Assembly (NCBI RefSeq): GCF_016859285.1
Contig: NC_053419.1
Span: 12,490,501-12,554,500, forward strand
Source: Xiphias gladius
Lineage: Eukaryota; Chordata; Actinopteri; Istiophoriformes; Xiphiidae
Length of the DNA stretch: 64,000 nucleotides
Direction: 5' to 3'
Positions 22,201 through 33,625 of this stretch are shown one piece after another. The first letter of the stretch is position 1. Every line of letters starts with the position of its first letter. Both the position numbers and the translations under genes were made by a program. The notes beneath the pieces were generated by a model, which did not search any database, was not told where the DNA came from, and saw nothing but the letters and a program-made list of their open reading frames with translations.

Positions 22201-24835
22201 TTCTCTCTACAGGGCCTAACAGTTCAAGATGTTAGCGGGCCTGAGCCATTAAATGGCTGCTACAGGCCAGAGTTTGACCAGATATGGTGCGCAGATGTGT
22301 GCATGCACATCAGCACACTCACAGAGAGGAGATCACTTGCAGTTCCAGCATAGCCCATAACCGTGCTTAGCCAGGCACATTCTGTACAGCTGTGTGAAGT
22401 CCCTCACACCTCAACACACTGTACATGAGGACCTGTACTTGGGTACCTCACAGAAAAAAAAGGTGTGAGATTGCATTTTTGACACCTTAACAAACATGCT
22501 GCATCTTCTATCAAGTTTGGTGTATATATATATTATTTATTTAATTTTTTTAATTAATTATTTTCCACACTGACGTCAGATAGATATAGAAAAATTGTCG
22601 CCACACACAGGCTCATTGTTAGTCTCAAGACTGCAATGAAGCCAGTTTAACAGTTCCTACATGAATATGTCATGACTTAACACAAAGCAACACAGTTTAT
22701 TAATTGTTTGATTTAAAAGTTTTAAAATAGTATTGTTCCTCAAAGTCAGACATCCCATGTTATTTCGTGGCCAAACTTTGGAAAGTATAATACTCAGGAC
22801 AACAGCAGCACGTTGCTGTTGCCTATTACTGATATGTGGACTCTAATGCAGTAGCGGTATCTACAGCCAACTGAGTACAGTATGTCTGGTTTCCTGTGAT
22901 AGGACTCATTGTTCCACTGATCTACACCCTATCATTGTGGTGCTATTGGACACCAGGCATGCCACAGCACATTCCAATACTCAATATATAGACCATTGCC
23001 AGAGACCTCAAGTCAGCATGTGCAAAAGTTTTGGCCAAAGTATTTGAGGGTCAGCTGTCAATCCTTTTTACAGATGGGGGAGAAAAAAAACCACTTCAGA
23101 GCATTGGTTGCTCTGGGGACACAAAACAATCAGCAACATAACTGATACTCACATCACAGTATACATGTCCTTAAATTAACCTGAGCCATTGTCCTAAAAC
23201 AAAATCTCAGGTCCCTTCAGAGGCTGCTATTGTCAGCTGCGGTGTCATGGATAGATACTTACTGTTGAGCTTGCAGATCCCTTCAGTGCTGATACCTAGT
23301 GCAGCTGTCATTTAGTCCTAATACTCTTGGTAAGTGCTACACTGGGTTCTAAACAAAAGTGAGGACAAATAACCAGAGGTTCCTTGCCAAGTGAGTCATA
23401 AACTACCGCTTGAACTGTCAATGTAATTGAGGTTGCTGGCGAGCTTCACATATAGTACTAGGGGGAAAAAACATGTTATTGTGTAATGTAGGCCATGGGA
23501 TACAGAGGTTTCAGGGAGGGGTTTGAAGTGCAGACGTGGTTAAATTCCATTTCCTGTGCAGTCCCATTCATCCCACTGCATGGCTGTGGTATAAACCCAC
23601 CCCTTTGTGTGGGAGTGTTTATCAGACTGCTAGACCTAGGCTAGTTTCTAAATCCTTTCTTTTATATTTTGTAAGAAGTTTGGTACAAACAAGTCACAGT
23701 GAGTTTCCACATGAATGCTGTCAGGCCCCCTTGTCATTTTGAGGGTTGTTCTGTGTCCTTTTATATTGAGTTTCCCGGAGTGTACTCTAACGACAGCTAG
23801 TGTCCAACTGAACCACACCTGTCTCTGGATGTCTCACTACATGTGAGCTGATGCACTCCAGTGAAACAGGAGGCTCAGCTGTTACAGAACCAGCTTCTGG
23901 TTTTTCCTTTTATGCCTCTCCCGTCCTGGCGGGACTGAGCTTCCATTGTATAGCTAAATAAACATCAGTTAGGTGCTCTGCAGTCTCATGCTGCAGTGTG
24001 ACTCAGTGGAGAGAGTGCACTGTGGACTCTGCCCTCAAATGAACACGGCGGCCGCGACACTTATCACTTAGCCTTGGCGCTCATTTCCTTTTTGTTTATC
24101 TTAAACTTCCCAAACAGTCCTGAGCTAGTGGAAGTGTGGGTTTTTTAAAATAATGCATGGCCAAGGTCACCTCACCAGAGGTGTTGCAGGAATTTTCAGC
24201 AGCTCATGCTTTTATCTCTCCTAACCACACTGCTGAATTGTACCCTCTGTATGACAAAAGCGAATGCTTCCCTGGGGAAATATAAAGGGTTGCATTCTGC
24301 CAGCACGTTCTGCATTACATCTACCTATTCTGCCCCAGCTTTGCTGCAGTATTGGCAAGAGGGTGCCTTTATTGCTACAGCAAACAACTCCAGTGAATGA
24401 CTCCCCCTTTCTTTTTCTTTTTCTCCCTGAGTAATGTTGCCTTTTAAGGAAATCATTGTCCATGTGCACTTGGGGGTCATGGTGACATTTTTGCTCCTTC
24501 ACCTTTTTAGTTGTTACATAACTGTTCACCTCTAGAGGTACACATGCTTTCCATATTTAACTTAGACATGGCAGAATGGGGCAATGCTGTCAGCCCATCA
24601 TGTAATGCCAAAAGATGGCACACAGGGTCCGATGTCATTGGAGTTATGGCCTTCTAGTTAATTTTCATTCACTGGTGCCATTTGTTTTAAATGACAATAC
24701 AAGTCCCTCCTGAAAATTTATTATCCTGATATGACATCATGTGGACTTATAAATAATGTCTTGCTTTACATTTTTACAGTTTTATAAAATTGCTCAGTTT
24801 CGGTATGTTGGTCTTAATACAATGTATATTGTGTA

Positions 24836-24871
<36 letters not shown>

Positions 24872-27800
24872 ATATTGTTTGTTGTCCACAAAGAAAGGTA
24901 GCACCTGCTGCCTTGTTTTTTTTTTTAAACTGCCTTTCTGTTTGCCTTTGTGTGTGTGTCTGATTCTTCCCGTGGCACCTGCTGGTTCTTCAGTCCTGGG
25001 ATTTGACAAGGTCCCTTGGTGGGGCCTTCTGTTAATCTCCTTGGCTTGCTCTCTGCTGACTGCCATTGTGGTCTGGTTTATTGTCTGCCCTCGCCTCAAG
25101 AAGAAGATTGAACGTAAGTCACGCTTACCTTTTTGTAATTTTTGGCAACGTGGTAACTCAGTTTTCAAATCCCAGCGGTCACCAGTTTCTGCTGACCACT
25201 GAAATGATGACTTTCCCTTCCTAAACCAGTGGACAAGTGAGGGATTTAGCAATGCGCATGTAACCTAAACGTATTCACAGTGAGGGCTCATATTAATCCA
25301 GCAAATGGAGCTCAGGGATATTTTGTCATAATGGAGTCGCTCTAATGAAAACCAGCTCAATATATTGTCACCAGTTTTTGTCCTATAATCCTGGATTAAA
25401 GTAAAAAGCCAAAAGCCATCTGCATTTAAACACCAATAGTGTGGTCCTGGTGTTGAAGGGGAACACCATTCGTTATGAACCTTGATGAAAGTATTGTAGT
25501 ACCCTCCATTGTTAATGATTCTTTTACTACCTTTTATATTCAGTCGTCTCTCATAAAAGCTTTGGTCTGGTTTTCTTTGTTATTGTATTAATAAAGAGAA
25601 TAATTACAGAATAGCTGTATCCGACATTACACAGGACATAGGCCCACAAATGTAGTTTGCCATCTGTTTTCAATAGAACCTTTTACAAAAGATAAACATT
25701 TAAAACATTCATTTTTCTCTACTTGTATCCATCTTGATAAACCTGTTCATTGTCAGAGAGACAGATCTGACTCTGCCTGGATTATCAATACTTAAGATAT
25801 TCTTTGAGTGATATTGACTTTGATTTGTCGCCTCTTATAATAACAGAGAAACAGCAGGTGTATCTGTCAGAGCATGATCTGTCTAGATCAGCCTATATCC
25901 AGTAGACAAGCAGCCTAATTGGGTAATAGTGATCCACTAATTGGTCTTTACCTCCTTGACTAAAATAAGCCTGGGTTGACTTAAGGTGTCGACATGGCAT
26001 TTGCAGTGCACATATGTGGAAAAGGCTGAGGGTGACAACTGCCTCAGCTTCTTGACCATTGATACCTATCATGATGCAATGTGACTAGCCGAGGCAGACT
26101 CCTATGATTATCACACAGAAAATACTGGCACTGAGTATCCGATTCACTTTATAACCACAAGTAAATGTCATGTGAGCCCCAGGGTGTGTTGAGTCTTATT
26201 GTCTTTCATATTTTTAGCTGCCAGCGGTAGTGTAAATATGTTCTTTGTAAGGTCATAATCCATTTATCTGATCCTGTGAACACAGGTGCTGGCTTTTGAA
26301 CTCTGGTAACATTGCATTTATAGGACAAAGGTTTTTCTGTCTCTGTGGTTATGCAATTCTTAAAGCTCCCCACAGCTTAGGTTGAAAGGAAACACATGTT
26401 CTGGGCTAGTATTTCTCTGCTGTAATGTGTATATGTTTGGACATGACCCAAGCAATATCTCAATCCCATCTCCTCCCTTACCAGGAGAAATCAAATCTTC
26501 CAGCCCCTCTGAGAGTCCCCTGATGGAGAAGATGGAGCCTAGAGAGGCCCACTTTCCAATCCTGAAACAGACTGCCAGGGAGACATCTATGCCCACCACC
26601 CCAGCAGTCAATCAGAATCTCTCTGCTCAGCCCCAGGCTACTTCTGAGGAGCGCAGGGTGGCGTTTGACATTGGAGATTCTGAAGATGTCGAGATTAATA
26701 AGGAACGCAAGGTGGCATTTGATATTGGAGATTCTGATGACGGCGACTACAGCAATGCAAATGGGGGTAAGTATGCCAAGAAACAACATTACTTTTATGT
26801 GTAATTAAAATTATGTATCTTAATGGTATGTAATGTAATTCCTCAGATGAAATGACACACATGAAATTATTACTTAACTGAAGACTTAATGAGGTTTAAT
26901 ACTTTTTTTTTTTAATTTTTATTTTATTTTATTTATGCCTTTCTGTAGCCCCTAAACAGCCACAATCAAACAGTCAGGTCCAAGTCCACAACCAGCAAGC
27001 TCAGCACAGCAGTGGCTCCGCAAATACTCCCAATCAGGTCCAGTTCAATAATCAGGTCCAGTTCAACAATAGGCCAGCACAGATGCCAAGTAACGGTTAC
27101 AGCCAGTACCACACAGTCCACAAGGATTCTGGCCTCTACAAGGACCTACTGCACAAACTCCACCTGGCCAAGGTCGGTGACTGCATGGGCGAGGGGGGTG
27201 ACCGACCTATCCGGCGCAACAACAGCTACACCTCCTACACCATGGCCATCATCGGCATGCATGGAGACTTCAAGCATAAAGAAGGCGACTTCCGTGCCAG
27301 CGAGGATGGCGACAAGGGCCCAGGGTCAGGCGGTCAGGACAGGAAGCGTGTGCGTATGGACAGTTACACCAGCTACTGCAATGCTGTGGCAGAGCACACG
27401 ACTCCTGAGGGGCTGGGAGAGGGTGAGGTGACACTAGAAATGGGGAAGGAGGATGCAGGTAGCAGCCAAAGTTCTCTGGATGATGATAGACTTGAGGCAG
27501 ACAAGCCAGAAGTCTCAACTCTCTTCCAGTTCCTGCAAATTCTAACTGCCTGCTTCGGATCCTTCGCCCATGGAGGAAATGACGTTAGGTAAGAAATCTC
27601 CTTTTGAAGGTCTTTTTATCAGTCATCAGGCTGATAGATGACACTTTTGTTTCTCTGGCATGTTGTTGGTGACATTTTTAACTATCAAAGTAACACTCAA
27701 AGTCAGAATCTTTGGCCACTGCTGGAATGACCTCATTCTTTCCTCTGCAGCAATGCCATTGGACCGCTGGTAGCTCTGTGGCTGGTTTACACAACCAGCA

Positions 27801-28514
27801 GCGTGACTTCAAATGAACCTACACCCATTTGGCTCCTGCTGTATGGTGGCGTGGGTATCTGTGCTGGACTCTGGGTATGGGGTCGCCGAGTGATCCAGAC
27901 CATGGGCAGGGACCTCACCCCCATCACCCCCTCAAGGTACAAACGCCACAGACGATCCTGTTTCTCCTTAGTCATAAAACCACATCCTCCACAGACATTA
28001 CCAGTCTTTGAATTTAGCAGGCAAGCTCTGAGACATAAGTGTTGTTTTTATTCCCCTGCAGTGGTTTCAGCATTGAACTAGCCTCAGCCCTGACTGTCGT
28101 GGTAGCCTCGAACATTGGCTTGCCTGTCTCCACCACCCACTGCAAGGTAAGCTGGTCCAACATTGTGGTCTGGTAGGTAGACTGAGACACGGGGGAACAG
28201 ACTATTTGGTGTGAGCGAGGCTACAGTAAACCCTCTGGTAGACAGTCCAAATGAGGAACAACTTTCTCTTCATTACATTTTAAGTATAAGACAGATGATT
28301 TGAAGTTGTAAAATTACAGCAGATGTTGGAATTAATCTGACAATAACGGTGTTTCCAGGTGGGCTCAGTGGTTGCAGTAGGATGGCTGCGTTCAAGGAAG
28401 GCAGTAGACTGGCGTCTGTTCAGAAACATCTTCATGGCATGGTTTGTGACTGTGCCCATCTCTGGCCTGATCAGCGCTGCCATTATGGCCATCTTCATCT
28501 ACGGCATTCTGTGA
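19292..28514 (+). CDS. slc20a1: SLC20A1 (PiT-1), sodium-dependent phosphate transporter
   Basis: Ten coding exons: 19292-19622, 20047-20187, 21254-21339, 21654-21750, 24994-25113, 26485-26766, 26949-27588, 27751-27936, 28062-28146 and 28359-28514. They sum to 2124 nt, 707 residues; human PiT-1 has 679. Both PiT family signatures are present: [14 protein letters not shown] near the N terminus and [16 protein letters not shown] near the C terminus, each in an inverted half of the transporter. Hydrophobic segments flank a large hydrophilic loop encoded mainly by exons 6-7, containing YQYHTV-like and [12 protein letters not shown] sequences. The protein is a plasma-membrane symporter of Na+ and phosphate. 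Compared with human PiT-1 the loop carries a duplicated VAFDIGDS motif in exon 6 and Gln/Asn-rich repeats in exon 7. A second teleost paralogue may exist; I cannot assign a or b. Confidence 0.96.
24832..24871. repeat. (TG)n(TA)n microsatellite in SLC20A1 intron 4
   Basis: A run of about 11 TG units grades into about 9 TA units, roughly 120 bp upstream of the exon 5 acceptor. Confidence 0.9.
26649..26756 (+). repeat. 54-bp in-frame tandem duplication in SLC20A1 exon 6
   Basis: Two adjacent 54-nt units each encode ER(R/K)VAFDIGDS(E/D)D followed by a short linker, an 18-residue period. Human PiT-1 has a single related motif (VSFKLGD) at this place, so the second unit is a gain in this lineage. 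Confidence 0.8.
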
Positions 28515-29045
28515 ACATTCAGCTGCACCCCAAGCAGGGGAGAAGAAAGAAACCGCTCCAGTGCGCACCAGGAGAAAAGGAGTAATGTTGGAAGGCCAAA
28601 ATATATTGCTTACCTCAAGCCAACAACTTTGGAAGAAAAGAAGAAAAAAAAAAAAGAAATGTTGAAAGGACTTGCGATATGGGCCTGTGGTTTTTGGCTG
28701 CATCATTTTCAGCCTAGAGTTTGCTTCGTTCCATTATGGCCACATTACTTCCAGTGGGAAGCTTGTATTTCTTTGTTCTAAATTGCTTTTTCATATCATC
28801 ATTCTGTAAAGAGTTCATCTAAAAGCATCAAAAAGCATTTTTTTTCTTCAAATACTTTCAATTTTTTTTACTTTGCAATTATGTATATACCACCATGATG
28901 TTTTAATTTTGTTTTACACATTAGAAAGATATGAACAATTAAAATGCAGTATTAGCTTTTTGCAGATGTAACTCTCCAGTCATAACACTTGCTCAAAGTA
29001 ATGTAGATGCAAAAGCAGTATTTTTAGGTGAAAAACGAGGTTATT

Positions 29046-29076
<31 letters not shown>

Positions 29077-30340
29077 CCCAATTCCAATTATTTGTTATTA
29101 ATGAATTCATATTTTGTATCTGGCTTTCTTGTATCCTGTAATTTGGACATTGTTTTTTTTTCTCTGTTACAACAAAATTGACTTTCAACAAACTGTAAAT
29201 TTCAGAGGGGCTGGTGACCATACCATACTTAAGAATTATTCAGTCATGTTCACAGCACTGCAGGTTGTCTTTATGAGACAATTATCTGAATAATTTACCG
29301 TGGTAGAAGCACTAACCGTTAACACTGAATGACCACCTGCAGAATGATACGAGAAATGCTGTATTGTTAGCATTAAAAAGTCAGCGCTACTCTGGCAGGA
29401 AATGACAAAGCCCTGACCGTTAAAGTGATGGATTGTCTGCTAACCAGTTCCATAATTAGAATTTACTGCTTGGGGAATCTACATTCTTGATCAGTGCAGA
29501 AACAACTGAGTGAAATATGTTGGTTACTTGAATTTGAGAAATGTAACAGCAGAATGTCGACTAATGCAAAAACGTGCTCTTAGTCAAGACCTTAAGTCTC
29601 CTGTTAAAACTTGATTGCATCATCCTTGATGGTTAAATGCTTTAGGCCCGCTTCAGCCTTGTTCTCCTAGTTCACCTTTTTTTTTTTTTTTTTTATCGGC
29701 TACTTCCCAGTTTGGCTTTTCTGTGGAATTTGCACCTGCCCTAGACGACTGGGTTGCTCTAGCTTTCCTCTTTTCTCCATCAGCCTGAAGAGCTGAATTA
29801 AATGAAAAAGGTGTGGAGGAGCAGGAACCTAAAAACTGGAAGTTATCTAACTGGGTGGTTTGGTGTTGAGCTGAACTGGTCTCTCTGTTTGAATGAAGGC
29901 GGACATACGTTGCATGCCACCAGTGTGTGGTCATTTGGCCGCAGTACTAAATGCATTTCAGACCTAAAGATGCTGTAGTTGCCTTAATTGTTTTATTTTC
30001 CATTAGGCACCAAAGAAGAGTTTTGGGGTTTTTTTTTGTTTTGTTTTTAAAATACACATCAACATACTTTGGTCCACATTTGTGGATAAAAAACAAATGG
30101 AAAAATAAAAATGGGAAAATACTGGTGTTGAACTTTTATTCAATACTGATTATGAAATAGAGGAAATTTTCTATATAGAATACTACCATGTTAAAGTATT
30201 AGAACTGTTTCCTATGGTAAAATGTTACATGATCTTGGTAAAACACCCCAAAGCAGTCCTGAAATACTGTAATCTTGTACAACATAAGTATTTTGTCATA
30301 GTGTCGATACATAAAAGTAGACAAACAAGCCATACAGATA
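28515..30340 (+). other. SLC20A1 3' UTR and downstream sequence
   Basis: AT-rich sequence with a (TG)n tract at 29046-29072 and T-rich runs. AATAAA at 30104-30109 is the likeliest canonical polyadenylation signal, implying a 3' UTR of about 1.6 kb, but this is uncertain. No coding sequence is recognised here. Confidence 0.4.
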
Positions 30341-31523
30341 GGTAGGATAGTTCCTGTTTTATTGACAGTAAATTCAGTGCAGCTCAGGCACCTGGTGATG
30401 AGTGAGCGTTGGGATCCGCATGTTGCTGCACTTTCTCACTCCAGTACATCTGTGACGCAGGGACAGACAGAGGATTCCTTTACGCTAGCTTTACATTGAA
30501 AACACATAACAATTCAGTAATTTTCCAGGGCTCTCAAAGCATGTATATGACTCCCATCTCTCCTAGGTTTTTCTGCTATGACTCACTTCTTCCTGCGCTT
30601 GTACTGATGAATGATGACTGTACCAGTGTGTGATTTTTACTGCTATAAAGCACAAAGCGAGGCCTACTCTACCCCCAAAGAATTAGGATTTATTACTAGA
30701 GGTCGAATTTCTCTTTGCACCAGTGCATGAAGGTTTTTTCCTTCTCAGGACTGTGTCTTCTCTAACATATAGAATGATTAAAAAAAATGACCTTTATCAC
30801 CACATCCACAACCTTGGATCAAAAGAATTTGATCAATTTTTAAACATTCCTTTCAGCATCTTTTAGGACGGGGACAGTGCATCCTTGGTCCTAAAATAAC
30901 CAGAAGCCGATGATACAGTATAAATCAAGCACAATAAGCACCTGGGGACACACATTTCAGAGTGCCCTGGATTCTTGTCCTAGATTTACTGACATACAAG
31001 GAGGACTGTGTTCAAATAAACAACCATAGCATCTCACTTTTGAGGTCAAGCACTAAACTGAATCTGTCATCACTGTGGTGACTTGAATGTCTCCAGAGCT
31101 ACTTTATTTTCTTTTTCCTTTTTTTTTTTTTTTTTTTTTTTTTGACTGTATCAATCAAACTTGAAAAAAATATAAGTTCTAGAGTTTTTACAAGCTGCCG
31201 GGTTGTAAATTTGTAATTGCTCCTGAGACATTTTACTGTTTACTGGATTTAGAAGCCAGTCTATAAAGGACACTATTTAAATCCAGCTGAGACTGGCTCT
31301 GTTTTTCACTATCCGGTCGATTGCATAACCTATAATTTAACTTTCAGTGGGTTGTTCAAAACAGTTCACCACATCTTGCCTCAGCAGGTACTTTCGGTCA
31401 TTCTCGAAAAATGTTAAAAATGTTAATCCCCGTCTGGATGATACTAGGACACAGATAAGGATATATTCAGCCTTGTGTGTGTTTTCTTTATGATAAACCT
31501 CTACTGATGTATTTATGTAACAT
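30341..31523 (-). other. 3' flank of the microexon gene
   Basis: No gene is recognised. On the minus strand AATAAA at 31108-31103 lies about 415 nt after the stop of the neighbouring microexon gene and is a candidate polyadenylation signal. A long poly-T run on the plus strand occupies 31119-31143. Confidence 0.35.
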
Positions 31524-33525
31524 TTACAGGTTTTCACCTTGTTCCTTGGTTGAATCCTGACTGACTTCATCTGCTGAGGAGAGAAATGAGAAAATGGGGA
31601 ATTACAGCAGGTAGTCATAGTGTGGCGATTCATAAGTATACGGAGTTTTCAGTGGCCATTTTACTTGATCTTACCCAAACTGCTCACAGTCTCTGTTACA
31701 TATAGGTTAGCGTATAATTCCAAGACCATAACGTAGTGTTTCACATGTGTTTGTTTTATTACTAACCGCCGGTGTAGATTTACATTACTTACCCCTCCTC
31801 TGCCTCCCTGTCAAAAATAATAGACAGAAATGATCATTGATAGAATGGCAGGCGCTGAAATGAAAGCTTTAATGTGCTGAAAATAGGTTAATGTCACAAT
31901 CTCACCATCTGCTTCCTCTGAGGACTTACACTCTGATTCTGTGGTTAACAGGGGAGGGAAATCAGAAAAACAAACAAACAAACAAACAAACAAACAAACT
32001 GATATTCTACATGCCAGTGTACTTTGAGGTCCAGCTCTTTTCAGAGCTTTTCTAAACTGTCCTTTACTGCCATCTACAGGCTGATATGAGAACAGTAAAA
32101 CCTCTCTTACCCTCGGCAGCTGCAGCGTCGGAGTTGCCGCCTCCCTCTGCTGCAGGAGGATTTCACAGTTACGCAATGTTGAAATCTCAGGTACAGAAAG
32201 AATCGGGTGTTGTCTGCTAAAGCCAGCCAGATGTTTTTACACACCTGTGTTGTCGTCCACAGCTTCGACATGCTCCTCCTCTGTTGGAAACATTTTAACG
32301 GGTCATTCTGACTTTCAACACACAATCAATGGGTGTTCAGGTATTCGTCATACGATTAAGTATAACTCACCAGATTCATCCTGGACGGCTTCTGTAAAGT
32401 GCAAGATGTGAAAGATTTCATTACCAACTGAACCTAGATCAGCCTTTATTGGTACTGATGACGTAAAAAGGTCATATAGTCCTTCTCACCGAGGTAGTGG
32501 ACGTCCTCATTTTGTTCCTCTGTAACTTCACAGGAAGAGGTGAAAAATGGTAATTGGTCAAACAGAAAACTATTTTCGTACCGTATTTAACACGGTGGAT
32601 CAAAAGTAATCTCATTTTGGTTCACGGTCATCGCCCTGGCCTTTGGTCTCTGTGTTGCAAACTTACCGTTCATCTCAGCGGCCTGATCCTTTTGTGCAGC
32701 CTCAAACTCCATCTGATCTGAAAAGACAATGAGGCAAACTTACACAAAGCAACACTGGCAGTCTGTGTGATAATGAAAGTGAAGAAATGGATTGCTACAG
32801 ATTGAAACATACAACCAAATAAATGAATGTGAAGTTAAATTAATTTTTTTTTTAAAAAGTGTCTCGGAGCAGGCTTTAACAAACCGGTGAATCAGTCTTG
32901 TGTCTTTATAAAGCAAAAGGCTGCCACTCTTGCAGCCAGGTGAATGAACACACACAGACTTGAACGTAAAATACATACAAAATAATGAAATACATCAATC
33001 ATTTATTGAAAATCTGTTTCAGAGTCAGCTGGAATCTCAATTGGACCAATGCACCGTACCTATTTTCTGCAGTTCAGTTAGCCCATCTGCATAGAAAAAC
33101 AGAACATTTGGGTTCAATTACATCAGCCGGAACAATGCAAGTATCATCAGCCTTACATAGTCAGGATTATCGTTGATTCTCACCGTGCTGAGCAACTTTT
33201 TCTTCTTTCTCCGCCGATTCCAGAGATGCTGAGAGAGCTAAAAGTCAGCACGAGTACATCAGTCAGCCTTCAGATACATACATTACTGAAAATCTAACGC
33301 GGTTTCTCCGCTAATAAGCATAAATTGGTTTTCCGGAGTGACACACGTTATCAAGCGAACATTTATAAAAACAAGCAAAAGCCTCCATCAGTGGAATTCA
33401 GCACATTTCAAATTATAGTAATTTTCTGATTCCCTTGAACATCATCAACAAAACTATTTATTCTTCTTACCGGTGTGAAATGCTGCCACAGCAAGGAAAA
33501 CACACGCTGGAACTATAAATCTCAT
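31524..33525 (-). CDS. Unrecognised acidic secreted protein built from microexons
   Basis: I assembled 11 coding exons: 33525-33471, 33237-33184, 33086-33060, 32717-32667, 32519-32490, 32391-32371, 32280-32245, 32149-32111, 31932-31906, 31807-31793 and 31573-31524. They total 405 nt, 134 residues. Residues 1 to about 18 (MRFIVPACVFLAVAAFHT) are a signal peptide. The rest is hydrophilic and very acidic (blocks such as EEQNEDVHYL, ESEEEHVEAVDDN, KSSEEAD), probably disordered, with one mature cysteine and a basic RQRR tract near the C terminus. All introns are phase 1; internal exons are 54, 27, 51, 30, 21, 36, 39, 27 and 15 nt, all multiples of three. A TATA-like ATATAAGA lies at 33614-33607, about 80 nt upstream of the ATG. 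I recognise no family. Secretory calcium-binding phosphoproteins look similar in composition but have phase 0 introns. Function unknown. Confidence 0.72.
31966..31999. repeat. (CAAA)n microsatellite
   Basis: About eight CAAA units in the intron between coding exons 8 and 9 of the microexon gene. Confidence 0.9.
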
Positions 33526-33606
33526 CTTGACTGCTGGTCTATTGGTCGTGGAAGATTTTGGGTGTCACTCCAAACTCTGTGTTGTGTTGTTGTCAGTTCG
33601 CAGCCT

Positions 33607-33614
33607 CTTATATC
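33607..33614 (-). promoter_or_regulatory. TATA box of the microexon gene
   Basis: On the minus strand the sequence is GATATAAGAGG, a good TATA match, 82-89 nt upstream of the ATG. This suggests a short 5' UTR of about 50-60 nt and tissue-restricted transcription, unlike the CpG promoters of the neighbouring genes. Confidence 0.55.
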
Positions 33615-33625
33615 TTCAGTCACAT

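Noticed and set aside
24794-25252. 152-codon minus-strand frame
   Set aside because: It is antisense to SLC20A1 exon 5 and passes through the TG/TA microsatellite.
31524-33525. Assignment of the microexon gene to the secretory calcium-binding phosphoprotein family
   Set aside because: Composition and small exons are similar, but that family uses phase 0 introns and all introns here are phase 1.
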